Shown: in pieces, positions 36,499-43,595 of the stretch
Layout: every line of letters starts with the position of its first letter
Position numbering within the stretch: position 1 is the first letter of the stretch
Assembly: GCA_003385635.1 (NCBI GenBank)
Contig: QQUY01000002.1
Coordinates: forward strand, 1 to 64,000
Source: Acidobacteriota bacterium
Lineage (GTDB): Bacteria; Acidobacteriota; Blastocatellia; Pyrinomonadales; Pyrinomonadaceae
DNA length: 64,000 nucleotides
Reading direction: 5' to 3'
Position numbers and translations under genes: made by a program
Notes under the pieces: model-generated
The model's input: only the letters and a program-made list of their open reading frames with translations
Database searches by the model: none
Told to the model about the DNA's origin: nothing

Positions 36499-37008
36499 AT
36501 GGAGATCCTGATAATAGGCGGAATCCTCGTGCTGATAATGGTCCTCGTTTCGACTCGGATCAAGAAGAGCGCCGCGGAGGCTTTTGAGGAAGAGATGGTC
36601 GAGACCGACGAATTCTCGATCTTGAAGCCCGAAGGTTTTCTTCACCCTCTGAGGGAACCGCGAGATTTCCCATTTGAAGCTTACTCGAAGCTCTTTGGTG
36701 AACGTTCGACTCGCAACATTTGGAGGGCCCGGGCAAGACTCAGGATTTACGATGGAGATCGGCTAGACGAGATCGCCAGGGAAACATCTGAATCCGAAGA
36801 GGTCGTATCTTCGGAGACGTCAGAAACCGGAGACGAAACGCTGATCGACAGCAGGCGGACTGAGGACGATATCATATTCTTGGTCAAGCGGAAGATCGTG
36901 CAGAAGAACGGGCGCACATTTGAACTCAGGGCAACGATGCTGGTCCCGTATGACGAGGAATATTCCGGGCGGATTTCGGCATTAATAGATTCGTTCACCG
37001 TAAAGTGA
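36499..37008 (+). CDS. Membrane-anchored protein of unknown function
   Basis: A 169-residue protein with one N-terminal membrane helix (residues 2-18, ILIIGGILVLIMVLVS) and a soluble acidic region. Residues 30-80 include FLHPLREPRDFPFEAYSKLFGERSTRN, a patch rich in conserved-type residues. Residues 95-125 are a Ser/Glu/Thr-rich, probably disordered segment (ETSESEEVVSSETSETGD). The final 45 residues form a predicted beta region ending ISALIDSFTVK. It begins 12 bp after rlmN with no terminator between, so cotranscription is likely. No family recognised. Confidence 0.65.
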   Translation: MEILIIGGILVLIMVLVSTRIKKSAAEAFEEEMVETDEFSILKPEGFLHPLREPRDFPFEAYSKLFGERSTRNIWRARARLRIYDGDRLDEIARETSESEEVVSSETSETGDETLIDSRRTEDDIIFLVKRKIVQKNGRTFELRATMLVPYDEEYSGRISALIDSFTVK

Positions 37009-37085
37009 CCGGTGAAATTTGGTTCGAAATGAAAACGGAAAAAGGGCATCAGGATAAGAGCGGCGGGGTTCACGGCCGCAGGTAA

Positions 37086-37565
37086 ATGGACAACCAGAAT
37101 ATGAAAAAGACGATTGCGCTATTGATCGTGTTAGCCGCCGCGGTCTTCGCGGTTCAGGAAGCCCAGGCTCAAACTGTCAGCCTCAGGGTAGGGAAAGGCG
37201 GACTTTCAAAAGGAAAGACCGGGCGTGCAAACGTGGTGATGAACATTCCGGGCGGGCTTCACGTGAACTCCAATAATCCGAAAAGCGAGTACGCTATTCC
37301 GACGAGGGTCACGGTCAGCGGTGAGGGGGTCTCTACGGGCTCGGTTTCATATCCTCCGGGCAAGATGAAGAAGTTCAGCTTTTCGGAAACTCCCATCAGC
37401 ATCTACGAGAACCAGGTCTCGTTTGGCTTCAACGTATCCGTACCGAGGAATTTTTCGGGCAATATCGTCAGGCTGAAGGCTGTCGTTCGATACCAGCCTT
37501 GCACTGACGAAGTGTGTTACTCACCAAAAACCAAAACCGTCTATCTGAACGTCAGGGTCAGATAG
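37086..37565 (+). CDS. Stand-alone DsbD N-terminal-like (thiol exchange) periplasmic protein
   Basis: A 159-residue exported protein with signal peptide (TIALLIVLAAAVFAVQEAQA). The rest is one immunoglobulin-like domain. Near the C terminus it has RYQPCTDEVCYSPKTKTV, the two-cysteine motif of the DsbD alpha domain (the nDsbD fold, called a disulfide bond corrector domain), which takes electrons from the DsbD membrane domain. VNSNNPKSEYAIPTRV matches the front of the same fold. Here it is not fused to a membrane or thioredoxin domain, so a separate CcdA/DsbD-like partner would be needed. An ATG five codons later is an alternative start. Confidence 0.78.
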   Translation: MDNQNMKKTIALLIVLAAAVFAVQEAQAQTVSLRVGKGGLSKGKTGRANVVMNIPGGLHVNSNNPKSEYAIPTRVTVSGEGVSTGSVSYPPGKMKKFSFSETPISIYENQVSFGFNVSVPRNFSGNIVRLKAVVRYQPCTDEVCYSPKTKTVYLNVRVR

Positions 37566-37589
37566 ACGGCTCGAAGTTGGTGGTAATTC

Positions 37590-39974
37590 TCAGTCGTTAA
37601 AAGTGAACGACGACGGAACAAACTCGATGGCGACGATGTTGCCGTCGAGTTTTTTGTCGTTTGTCGATCTGTAGGTCACGATCGCCAATGCATCGAGAGG
37701 TCCGAAGCCGCACCCGAACTGTATGCCCTGAACCTCCGGCGTGTACGTAATAATGTGAACCGTTACGTCTGGATCGTTTCTAAGGGTAAGCTTTCGTCCT
37801 CCCGCTTCGACGACATAGGCGGTGTATTTCCGCCCGCACTCGATCTTCGAGAGCTTCGCCAGTACCCGGATTTCTCCTGCCGCAGGCTTGCGTAGCGAAC
37901 GCCTCAGTGCTTCCATCATCGACGTCCTTCGACGTTCATCGAATTCGACGGTCGTCCTGGGTCCTGGCTGATCCTCGACTATGACGACCGGACGTGTTCT
38001 CGCTATCTCCTCAGGGGTCTTCAACCTGAAGAAGTCCGGGACAAATGTCATGGAAAGCAAAGTACCCTCCGAGTTCCGGGCGCCCGGCTGGTACGTAAAT
38101 ATCGTCCGGACCTCGGAAAGATCCGCGTCGCAACCGACCTCCACGGCGATCCCCTTTTCGTCAAGCGTCAGCAGCTGAAGACCCGTAAAATCGTCACTTA
38201 CAAGATTGAGGATCCTACCGTCAGCATTCACGGTGTATCTGGGCCCGGAGGCCTCGCACGCAATGTTCTCCAGCCTTCCTTCGATCATCACTTCACCGGG
38301 TGCGAGAGTCGGAAGCTCCATATGAAGCCTGTTGATCAGGTTCTCCATATTTAGCCGATCGATCTCTTCCTGAGTGATCTCCGACCGCTTCAGGAGAATC
38401 GGATCACCCTCGCTTCCGGTCGTCGCAGCTATGTTGTTTCTTATCCTTTCCAGGTTCTCCCGGTAAGAGCTTACGGTCCCAAGGATCTGTCTTGCATCGG
38501 ACCGGAAACTTTCTTCGGAAGCGGTCTTCTCCACCTTCCGCGCTATTCTTTCGGCCTCGTCATATTTCTCCTGCCGGAGATATATCTTTGCCTGCAGAAG
38601 CTCAAGCTCCGCATTGCCGGGCTTTACGCGAAGGCCCTTTGCGATGTACTCGAGCGCTCCTTCAAGGTCTTCGCCGTTGACGAGGTTTATAAACGCGAGG
38701 AGTTGATAGCTCGGTGCGAACGCGGGTTCGGCTTCGATCGAGGCCTTCAGCGCATCTCGCATCTTCGCCGCCGACGAGGCAGGAAAAGCAGACACGTAAC
38801 CGAATTCGTCCATCGATTCCCGGCTCAGCGCATATGCATAGCTGTACTGCGCCCGGTGGTTGCTCCGATTCGCTGCGACCGCCCGTTCAAGATATCGCTT
38901 CGCCAGTTCGAAGTTGCGCTTGTTCATGTAGATCATGCCAAGCGACGTATTGGCGAGAGTATTGTCCGGATCAGACGCAAGGGCCTTTTGGAGATATGCC
39001 GCCGCGTCGTCGTATTCCCTGATGTGGTAAAGAAGATCCCCAAGGTAGGCGTTGGTCTCCGATTCCGAGATCGGCCGTACCGCCATCGTCGAATCGAAGT
39101 CCAGATCTCTGCTAAGCGTTATAGTCCGGTATGAAAAACTCCGCTGGCGGACATATTTCTGCAGCTCCTTTTCCATTTCGGGATAGCTCATCCCGAAAGC
39201 TCCCTTGAAGGCAGTTTCAGGTTCGCGGCCGTCAAGGACAGAGGTCAGGAACTGGCTCATCTTTGAGTCCTGTTTTGAGGAGATCAGATAGTGGACAAGT
39301 GCCCAGGCCTGAGCGTAGAAAACCGTTCGGGTATCAGAACTGTTCCTGTGAAGCGAATAATTGTCGACGCTGAAGAACTGATCGAAAGGGATGAGTTTCG
39401 TATTGTTGAGTACGTAAAGGTGCGATCCCTGGGGTTTTCCAAGGTTGATCTTGCGGCCGTCTATCTCGATCGTCTGGTAGTACTCCGCAAGACCCTCATT
39501 AAACCAGGGGGGGATCTGAGACTCACCGAAGGTCGTGTCGACGATGAAATGAACATACTCGTGGAAGATCGTGCCAAACGTCTCCTCGTCTGAGCGCTCG
39601 GTCGAGAAAGTGATGTAATTCGCGTCTTCGCCCGGCTGAAAATAACCCGCGAGTCCCTCATCAGGTTTCCCGTCGTCGCGTTTAGGCTTGAAGGGTTTGT
39701 ATGAGTCCCTGTCTTTGAACACAACGACGTTCGTCGGAATCGCCTGATCAAAGCGGGCGTTAGGAAAGAGCAGCTTAAAGGCTTCACGGAACTGCTCCAG
39801 CTTCTCGGCCGCAGCTCGGGCATCTTTCTCTTTCGCGTTGCTTATAAGAAAGAAGTTCTTTGAACTCACACTGATCCACTCATCCTCGGCTGAAACCGGG
39901 CTGGACAGTGCTAAAAAGATAGAAAACGCGATCAGGACCGCGGCTAATGGGGTCTTCTTAATGTCTCGGTACAT
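37590..39974 (-). CDS. Exported TPR protein with a gluzincin (HExxH) domain
   Basis: A 794-residue protein with signal peptide (AAVLIAFSIFLALSSPVSA). Residues 30-260 form a peptidase MA-like or DUF1570-like domain with zinc motif HEYVH in FGTIFHEYVHFIV and a downstream Glu in WFNEGLAEYYQT. Residues of about 300-480 are tetratricopeptide repeats (AYLGDLLYHIREYDDAAAYLQKAL, TSLGMIYMNKRNFELAKRYLERAV, LLQAKIYLRQEKYDEAERIARKV). The last 250 residues hold two related beta domains (GEVMIEGRLENIACE and GEIRVLAKLSKIECG). All metal ligands are present, so proteolysis is plausible. It is convergent with the DsbD-N gene, 24 bp between stops. Confidence 0.85.
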   Translation of the reverse strand: MYRDIKKTPLAAVLIAFSIFLALSSPVSAEDEWISVSSKNFFLISNAKEKDARAAAEKLEQFREAFKLLFPNARFDQAIPTNVVVFKDRDSYKPFKPKRDDGKPDEGLAGYFQPGEDANYITFSTERSDEETFGTIFHEYVHFIVDTTFGESQIPPWFNEGLAEYYQTIEIDGRKINLGKPQGSHLYVLNNTKLIPFDQFFSVDNYSLHRNSSDTRTVFYAQAWALVHYLISSKQDSKMSQFLTSVLDGREPETAFKGAFGMSYPEMEKELQKYVRQRSFSYRTITLSRDLDFDSTMAVRPISESETNAYLGDLLYHIREYDDAAAYLQKALASDPDNTLANTSLGMIYMNKRNFELAKRYLERAVAANRSNHRAQYSYAYALSRESMDEFGYVSAFPASSAAKMRDALKASIEAEPAFAPSYQLLAFINLVNGEDLEGALEYIAKGLRVKPGNAELELLQAKIYLRQEKYDEAERIARKVEKTASEESFRSDARQILGTVSSYRENLERIRNNIAATTGSEGDPILLKRSEITQEEIDRLNMENLINRLHMELPTLAPGEVMIEGRLENIACEASGPRYTVNADGRILNLVSDDFTGLQLLTLDEKGIAVEVGCDADLSEVRTIFTYQPGARNSEGTLLSMTFVPDFFRLKTPEEIARTRPVVIVEDQPGPRTTVEFDERRRTSMMEALRRSLRKPAAGEIRVLAKLSKIECGRKYTAYVVEAGGRKLTLRNDPDVTVHIITYTPEVQGIQFGCGFGPLDALAIVTYRSTNDKKLDGNIVAIEFVPSSFTFND

Positions 39975-40048
39975 ACTTCTGTCCCTAAAGAGATCCCGAA
40001 AAGGGGGCTTTGATTATACGCCAGCCGGGAATGCCGAGTGAAGGACTT

Positions 40049-40852
40049 TCAGGCGCGGCCGATCACGGACAACAGGCGGCCCGTCTTGCCTAGCTTTCCT
40101 TTTTCCTTCCTGTATGAAAAGAAAAGGTCGGTCCGTTCCATCGTACAGAACGGCGCGGTCGATATCTTGTCACGATCCAATCCCATGCCGACTAACTGGT
40201 CTTGATTTGCGAGATGCAGATCAACGAGCGCGTGTCCGCCGTTCGTCTCAGAAAAGTATTCTTCACTTCTGGAAAACTCGGACGCGAACTGCTCGACGAC
40301 CTCCGGTCCCACCTCGTAGCACTCGCCCCCGGCAGCCGGTCCGATAGCAGCCACCAAATCTCCGGGGTTGCTACCGAACTCCGTCGCGAGTCCTTGCACA
40401 GCCTTTTCAACGATCCTTTGTAATGTTCCGCGCCATCCGGCGTGAACTGCGGAAAATGCGCCGCTCTCCGGATCTGCAATTAGCACGGGAACGCAGTCCG
40501 CTGTTTTCACGCCAACCAGCAATCCCTTCATTTCCGAAACAAGCGCATCGGCACGATCTTCTGTCTGGCTTGCGTCTTCGGAACTGCGCACCGTCTTGAC
40601 GGTGTCGCCGTGTATCTGCCATACGGTCGAAAGTCTGTATCCGTTACCAAAGAACTTCAGGAACCGGTGCCGGTTCTCTTCGATGTTCTCTTCCGTGTCT
40701 TCAGAATATCCGGCTAGGTTTAGGTCGTTCTCGGGGAACGGCGATACGCCGCCAAGACGCGTGGAGAACCCGTTCACGAATCCCGCCGCCTCCAGGTTGT
40801 TTGCGACAAGCAGCTTTAAACCGTTTTTTTCTTTCCAGTAGAAGTGATCCAT
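40049..40852 (-). CDS. pgeF: Laccase-domain protein PgeF/YfiH (peptidoglycan editing)
   Basis: A 267-residue cytoplasmic protein of the YfiH/multi-copper polyphenol oxidase-like family. The family corrects UDP-MurNAc tripeptide errors, and some members also have purine nucleoside phosphorylase activity. Conserved residues are FSTRLGGVSPFP, the His in TVWQIHGDTV, the Cys in VKTADCVPVLI, and HAGWRGTLQRIVEKAV, followed by IGPAAGGECYEVGPEVV and the late Cys in ISTAPFCTMER. The order H-C-H of the metal site is intact. It is divergent from acpS; the gap holds heptad repeats only. Confidence 0.9.
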   Translation of the reverse strand: MDHFYWKEKNGLKLLVANNLEAAGFVNGFSTRLGGVSPFPENDLNLAGYSEDTEENIEENRHRFLKFFGNGYRLSTVWQIHGDTVKTVRSSEDASQTEDRADALVSEMKGLLVGVKTADCVPVLIADPESGAFSAVHAGWRGTLQRIVEKAVQGLATEFGSNPGDLVAAIGPAAGGECYEVGPEVVEQFASEFSRSEEYFSETNGGHALVDLHLANQDQLVGMGLDRDKISTAPFCTMERTDLFFSYRKEKGKLGKTGRLLSVIGRA

Positions 40853-40875
40853 TTGAGAAGAATTCAGGAGTCAGG

Positions 40876-40999
40876 AGGTTCCAAGTTCCAGATTCCGAGT
40901 TCCAGGTTCCAAGTTCAGAGTTGCAGGGGTTGCGACTTACCTCTGACTCCTGACTCCTGACTCCCGACTCCCGACTTCTGACTTCTGACTTCTGACTTC
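40876..40999. repeat. Two heptad arrays in the pgeF-acpS divergent spacer
   Basis: Array one, 40876-40924, has seven units in register (AGGTTCC, AAGTTCC, AGATTCC, GAGTTCC, AGGTTCC, AAGTTCA, GAGTTGC). Array two, 40944-40999, has eight units (TGACTCC three times, CGACTCC, CGACTTC, TGACTTC three times). Here the arrays lie between two gene starts and not at a stop codon. The second ends 18 bp before the acpS GTG, so it overlaps the region where its promoter should be. Confidence 0.85.
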
Positions 41000-41017
41000 T
41001 TAAGCTATGCTCATTCC

Positions 41018-41395
41018 GTGATCGTATCCATCGGTACCGACATCATCGAAGTCTACCGCATCCGCGAGACCATCGAAAGAACTCCAAGGTTTCTCGAGCG
41101 AGTCTATACAGAAGCCGAAAGAGAGTACTGCGAGGCGAAAGGAGCGGCGGCGGCGCAATCCTACGCGGCACGTTTTGCGGCAAAAGAAGCGTTCTTAAAA
41201 GCGCTGAAGACGGGCTGGCGGGGAGAGATCGCTTGGCACAATATCGAGATCAAGGTGGATGATCAGGGAGCACCTCTCATTGAGGCGACGGGAGAGGCGA
41301 AAGTGGTCCTCGACAGGATGGGAGCGACCCGCATTCACGTGTCCTTGTCGCATACCCACGAACACGCGACTGCGCAGGTGGTCCTAGAGCGGTGA
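41018..41395 (+). CDS. acpS: Holo-[acyl-carrier-protein] synthase AcpS
   Basis: A 125-residue phosphopantetheinyl transferase that attaches 4'-phosphopantetheine from CoA to apo-ACP. Family motifs are complete: IGTDIIEVYRI with the magnesium Asp at residue 8, ARFAAKEAFLKAL with the catalytic Glu near residue 58, and the terminal VSLSHTHEHATAQVVLE. GTG is the start that matches the family N terminus. The last codons (GAG CGG TGA GC) already match the heptad unit that forms the array downstream. Confidence 0.95.
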   Translation: MIVSIGTDIIEVYRIRETIERTPRFLERVYTEAEREYCEAKGAAAAQSYAARFAAKEAFLKALKTGWRGEIAWHNIEIKVDDQGAPLIEATGEAKVVLDRMGATRIHVSLSHTHEHATAQVVLER

Positions 41396-41398
41396 GCT

Positions 41399-41748
41399 GT
41401 TTAGCGTCGGGCTTGCCCGCTGTGTGAGCAGTGAGCGGTGAGCGGTGAGCGGTGAGCGGTGAGCGGACGGTACGAATCGCGCAAGCAAGGGGTTTCGTCC
41501 TAACGTTCGCGTAGCGACCGGAATCGCTTTCCCAACCGGCCGCACTTTTTATCGGGTTCGGTTACCGCATCGATAATCTGCAAGCGAGAGTCTCCAGCCT
41601 TCACGCCGATCAATAGGCGGTTGACTCGAAGAAACGTGTTTTCGCCATTCGTGATGGGAACTGCCAAGAACAATGAACAGCCCGGTTCGTTTCCGCAGAG
41701 TCCTAGCCTACTAGTTACCGTTTGCGGGCAAGCCCGCCGCTAAACGGC
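41399..41748. repeat. Inverted-repeat-bounded spacer element with heptad array
   Basis: The convergent spacer between acpS and the zinc-ribbon gene has no gene. It is bounded by an inverted pair: GTTTAGCG(T)CGGGCTTGCCCGC at 41399-41420, and its complement GCGGGCAAGCCCGCCGCTAAAC at 41727-41748, with one mismatch over 22 bp. Each arm also contains its own GCGGGC/GCCCGC hairpin. Just inside the left arm is a heptad array at 41424-41465 (GTGAGCA, then five GTGAGCG). The middle (41466-41726) shows nothing recognisable. It resembles a small non-autonomous element or a paired REP palindrome. Confidence 0.65.
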
Positions 41749-41752
41749 CAGT

Positions 41753-41780
41753 CGCTCATCGCTCACTGCTTGCTGCTCAC
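41753..41780 (-). repeat. Heptad array downstream of the zinc-ribbon/L7-L12-like gene
   Basis: Four in-register units on the plus strand: CGCTCAT, CGCTCAC, TGCTTGC, TGCTCAC. In the sense of the adjacent minus-strand gene they read GTGAGCA, GCAAGCA, GTGAGCG, ATGAGCG, the same family as the array after acpS. They begin 8 bp after that gene's stop. Both convergent genes therefore carry GTGAGCx heptads on their own coding strand. Confidence 0.75.
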
Positions 41781-41788
41781 TATAGAAA

Positions 41789-42283
41789 CTATTCTCCCAG
41801 CACCATTACCGCTATCGCGATGCCCATCGCGATCAGCGCTGCGACGATCACAAGAGCCATTCTGCCCGGATTCTGAGCTTCGGCTTTTGCGTCGGGATAT
41901 ATTGACTGCGGCTGCTGTTCCTGCAGCGCCTGATAGTTCTGCTGAAGCGCCGACCGCGAAACGTCCGGCTTTCTGCCGCGCTGCATTGCATCGACCGCAT
42001 CTTTGGCGTCGGCCAATCCCGTGCCGAATGTTTCCCTGAACATCGCTATAGCGTTGATCTTGTTTCCCGCCTGGAGTTCTTTCTGGATCTCCGCCAGGCG
42101 TAGATCCCTCTGTTCTTTCAGGGAGTATTCGGTCGGGTCGGCATCGATCATTTCAGCCTGATGCACCGTGTCTGAGGGAACCATTATCTTTCCCTTGCAG
42201 TGGTAGCAAGTCTGAAAGGTCGGATCGCCCGGACGGTATTCAAGTGGTTTGAGACACGACGGACACTGATATGCGATACTCAT
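41789..42283 (-). CDS. Zinc-ribbon protein with L7/L12-like segment and C-terminal membrane helix
   Basis: A 164-residue protein. Residues 7-30 carry two CxxC knuckles (CPSC and CYHC) of a zinc ribbon. Residues 60-105 read LRLAEIQKELQAGNKINAIAMFRETFGTGLADAKDAVDAM, a helix-loop-helix like the C-terminal domain of ribosomal protein L7/L12 (GLxxAKxxV motif), which other bacterial membrane proteins use as a small interaction domain. The last 25 residues (MALVIVAALIAMGIAIAVMVL) form one tail-anchor helix. It is therefore probably a cytoplasm-facing tail-anchored protein. Function unknown. Confidence 0.75.
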   Translation of the reverse strand: MSIAYQCPSCLKPLEYRPGDPTFQTCYHCKGKIMVPSDTVHQAEMIDADPTEYSLKEQRDLRLAEIQKELQAGNKINAIAMFRETFGTGLADAKDAVDAMQRGRKPDVSRSALQQNYQALQEQQPQSIYPDAKAEAQNPGRMALVIVAALIAMGIAIAVMVLGE

Positions 42284-42338
42284 AATTCACTCCCGCGACC
42301 ATTAACGCGACAGCGCGAAAACACGAGGTCCAATCACG

Positions 42339-42872
42339 ATGAAAAAGTTATTTCCGGCCGCTTTCCTGTTCATTCTAGCATTTACACTTGGCGCGTTCGC
42401 ACAGGACGGCGGTTCTTCTCGCGACAGGGCGGTCGCTTTGGCCAAAGAAAAGGAGCAGGAGGTGCGTGCCGCATTCGACCGGCTGATCGAGGGAATCCGT
42501 CAGGCGGACGTCGAGAAAGTGATGAGTGTCTATCACAACGATGACCGTACGTTGTTCTTCAACTTCAACGGAACCGCGACGATAGGCTGGCAGCAGATGT
42601 ACGAGAACCGCAAGTCGTCGTACGCTAAACGCGCGAACACCTCTATCGAGCCCACAGGCGTACGCGTCGAGATCCTGAGCCCGACCTCGGCCTACGTTTC
42701 GTGTAAGTGGAAACAAACGCAAGAGTTTGAGGGCAAGCTTGAACAATCGTCCGGACGGATGACGCTGGTCTTCAAGGACTTCGGCGAGGGATGGAAGATC
42801 GTTCATCTTCACACCTCACCCGACACCTTTCCTTCGGCGGTGATGGTCCCGGCGTCCGAGAACGATCAATGA
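42339..42872 (+). CDS. Exported SnoaL/DUF4440-type NTF2-like protein
   Basis: A 177-residue protein with signal peptide (AAFLFILAFTLGAFAQ) and one NTF2-like domain. VRAAFDRLIEGIRQADVEKVMSVYHNDD forms the opening helices, and SAYVSCKWKQTQEFEGKL and MTLVFKDFGEGWKIVHLHTS the closing sheet. The pattern W-KIVH-HTS is typical of DUF4440/SnoaL_3 proteins. It may bind a small hydrophobic ligand in the periplasm. It starts 55 bp from the divergent zinc-ribbon gene. Its stop codon TGA is the first part of a heptad array. Confidence 0.8.
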   Translation: MKKLFPAAFLFILAFTLGAFAQDGGSSRDRAVALAKEKEQEVRAAFDRLIEGIRQADVEKVMSVYHNDDRTLFFNFNGTATIGWQQMYENRKSSYAKRANTSIEPTGVRVEILSPTSAYVSCKWKQTQEFEGKLEQSSGRMTLVFKDFGEGWKIVHLHTSPDTFPSAVMVPASENDQ

Positions 42873-42905
42873 GTTCCGAGTTCCGGCTTTCAAATTCCAG
42901 GTTCC
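42870..42905 (+). repeat. Heptad array starting in the stop codon of the SnoaL-type gene
   Basis: From the TGA stop (42870-42872) five in-register units run to 42905: GAGTTCC, GAGTTCC, GGCTTTC, AAATTCC, AGGTTCC. They belong to the same GTTCC family as the array at 40.9 kb. No hairpin with a T-run follows. Confidence 0.75.
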
Positions 42906-43044
42906 GGGGGTATTGGCCGCTCCCGTTTACCAGTCGGTAGCAGCAAGGCGGGTTCCTGTGGCTGAGGCCAGCCAAAGCTTCACGCTTTCCGGCGCGACGC
43001 TGAAGTTGCAAAGTAGATCTCACGATCAGAGCCTGTGGGGTCGA

Positions 43045-43377
43045 TCAACGGAACCCGTAAGTGATGCTTTTCGCGATCCAGAACAGGATCAGTGCCCCGC
43101 CCGTTGCCAGCATAAGGTTGAAGACGGTTCCGACTACCGGGTAGAACCTGATTCTCTTTGTGAACAACCCGCCGATCCCCAGCCCCGCGCCGACGACGTG
43201 AAGCAAAGGTCCGAGCAGAGAGAAAATGACGGCCACGATCAACGTCAAGTTTCCCGGCGATCCCTTTTTCGTCCCTAGAAGGATCGATACTGTGTAAAGA
43301 AGCAGAAGCAGGGCCGGAACGGCTGCCGCGATGATCACGGAAGCGACGCCAAGTCTTGAATGCTTTTCCCTGTTCAT
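43045..43377 (-). CDS. Small three-helix membrane protein, unknown function
   Basis: A 110-residue protein. The ATG at 43377 has GGAAAAG at good spacing, while a TTG five codons upstream does not. Three hydrophobic segments are seen (SVIIAAAVPALLLLLYTVSILLG, LTLIVAVIFSLLGPLLHVVGAGLGIGGLF, VVGTVFNLMLATGGALILFWIA), with short positively charged loops. The composition is Gly- and Leu-rich, without cysteine. It faces the SnoaL gene across 170 bp that contain only repeat sequence. Similar small DUF-type membrane proteins are common; I cannot assign a role. Confidence 0.7.
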   Translation of the reverse strand: MNREKHSRLGVASVIIAAAVPALLLLLYTVSILLGTKKGSPGNLTLIVAVIFSLLGPLLHVVGAGLGIGGLFTKRIRFYPVVGTVFNLMLATGGALILFWIAKSITYGFR

Positions 43378-43425
43378 CCGTATCTTTTCCAACTTTGTTC
43401 ACGAATCTGAAGGAATGGTGGATCG

Positions 43426-43472
43426 CCGGGCAGGCCCGGCGCTAAAGAAGGACCCACCCGTAAACGGGTGGG
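43426..43472. repeat. Two hairpins followed by CTAAA
   Basis: GCCGGGCAGGCCCGGC followed by GCTAAA (43426-43447), and CCCACCCGTAAACGGGTGGG followed by GCTAAAC (43453-43479). The second hairpin recurs at 45542-45561 and, with one change, at 45683-45702. The first resembles the inverted arms at 41.4 and 41.7 kb. Together they suggest one palindrome-plus-CTAAA family. Confidence 0.7.
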
Positions 43473-43483
43473 CTAAACAAACT

Positions 43484-43595
43484 CTTACTGCTCACCGCTC
43501 GCCGCTCACCGCTTACTGCTCACCGCTCACCGCTTACTGCTCACCGCTTACTGCTCACCGCTCACTGCTCACCGCTTACTGCTCACTGCTCACTC
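43484..43595 (-). repeat. Sixteen-unit heptad array over the DUF885 stop codon
   Basis: The longest array in the window: sixteen 7-bp units without a break, of the types CTCACCG, CTTACTG, CTCACTG and one CTCGCCG. In the sense of the DUF885 gene the units read CGGTGAG, CAGTAAG, CAGTGAG. The gene's stop codon lies at 43583-43585, so the last two units encode its final residues (S-E-Q). The unit is the same family as those after acpS and the neighbouring zinc-ribbon gene. Confidence 0.9.

Noticed and set aside
42913-43278. Plus-strand frame of 121 codons
   Set aside because: It lies antisense to the small membrane protein gene and starts in repeat sequence; charged low-complexity product.
43484-43595. 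CRISPR array
   Set aside because: Units are 7 bp without spacers, and no cas genes are present. The 22-bp array at 45.6 kb also lacks repeat/spacer alternation.
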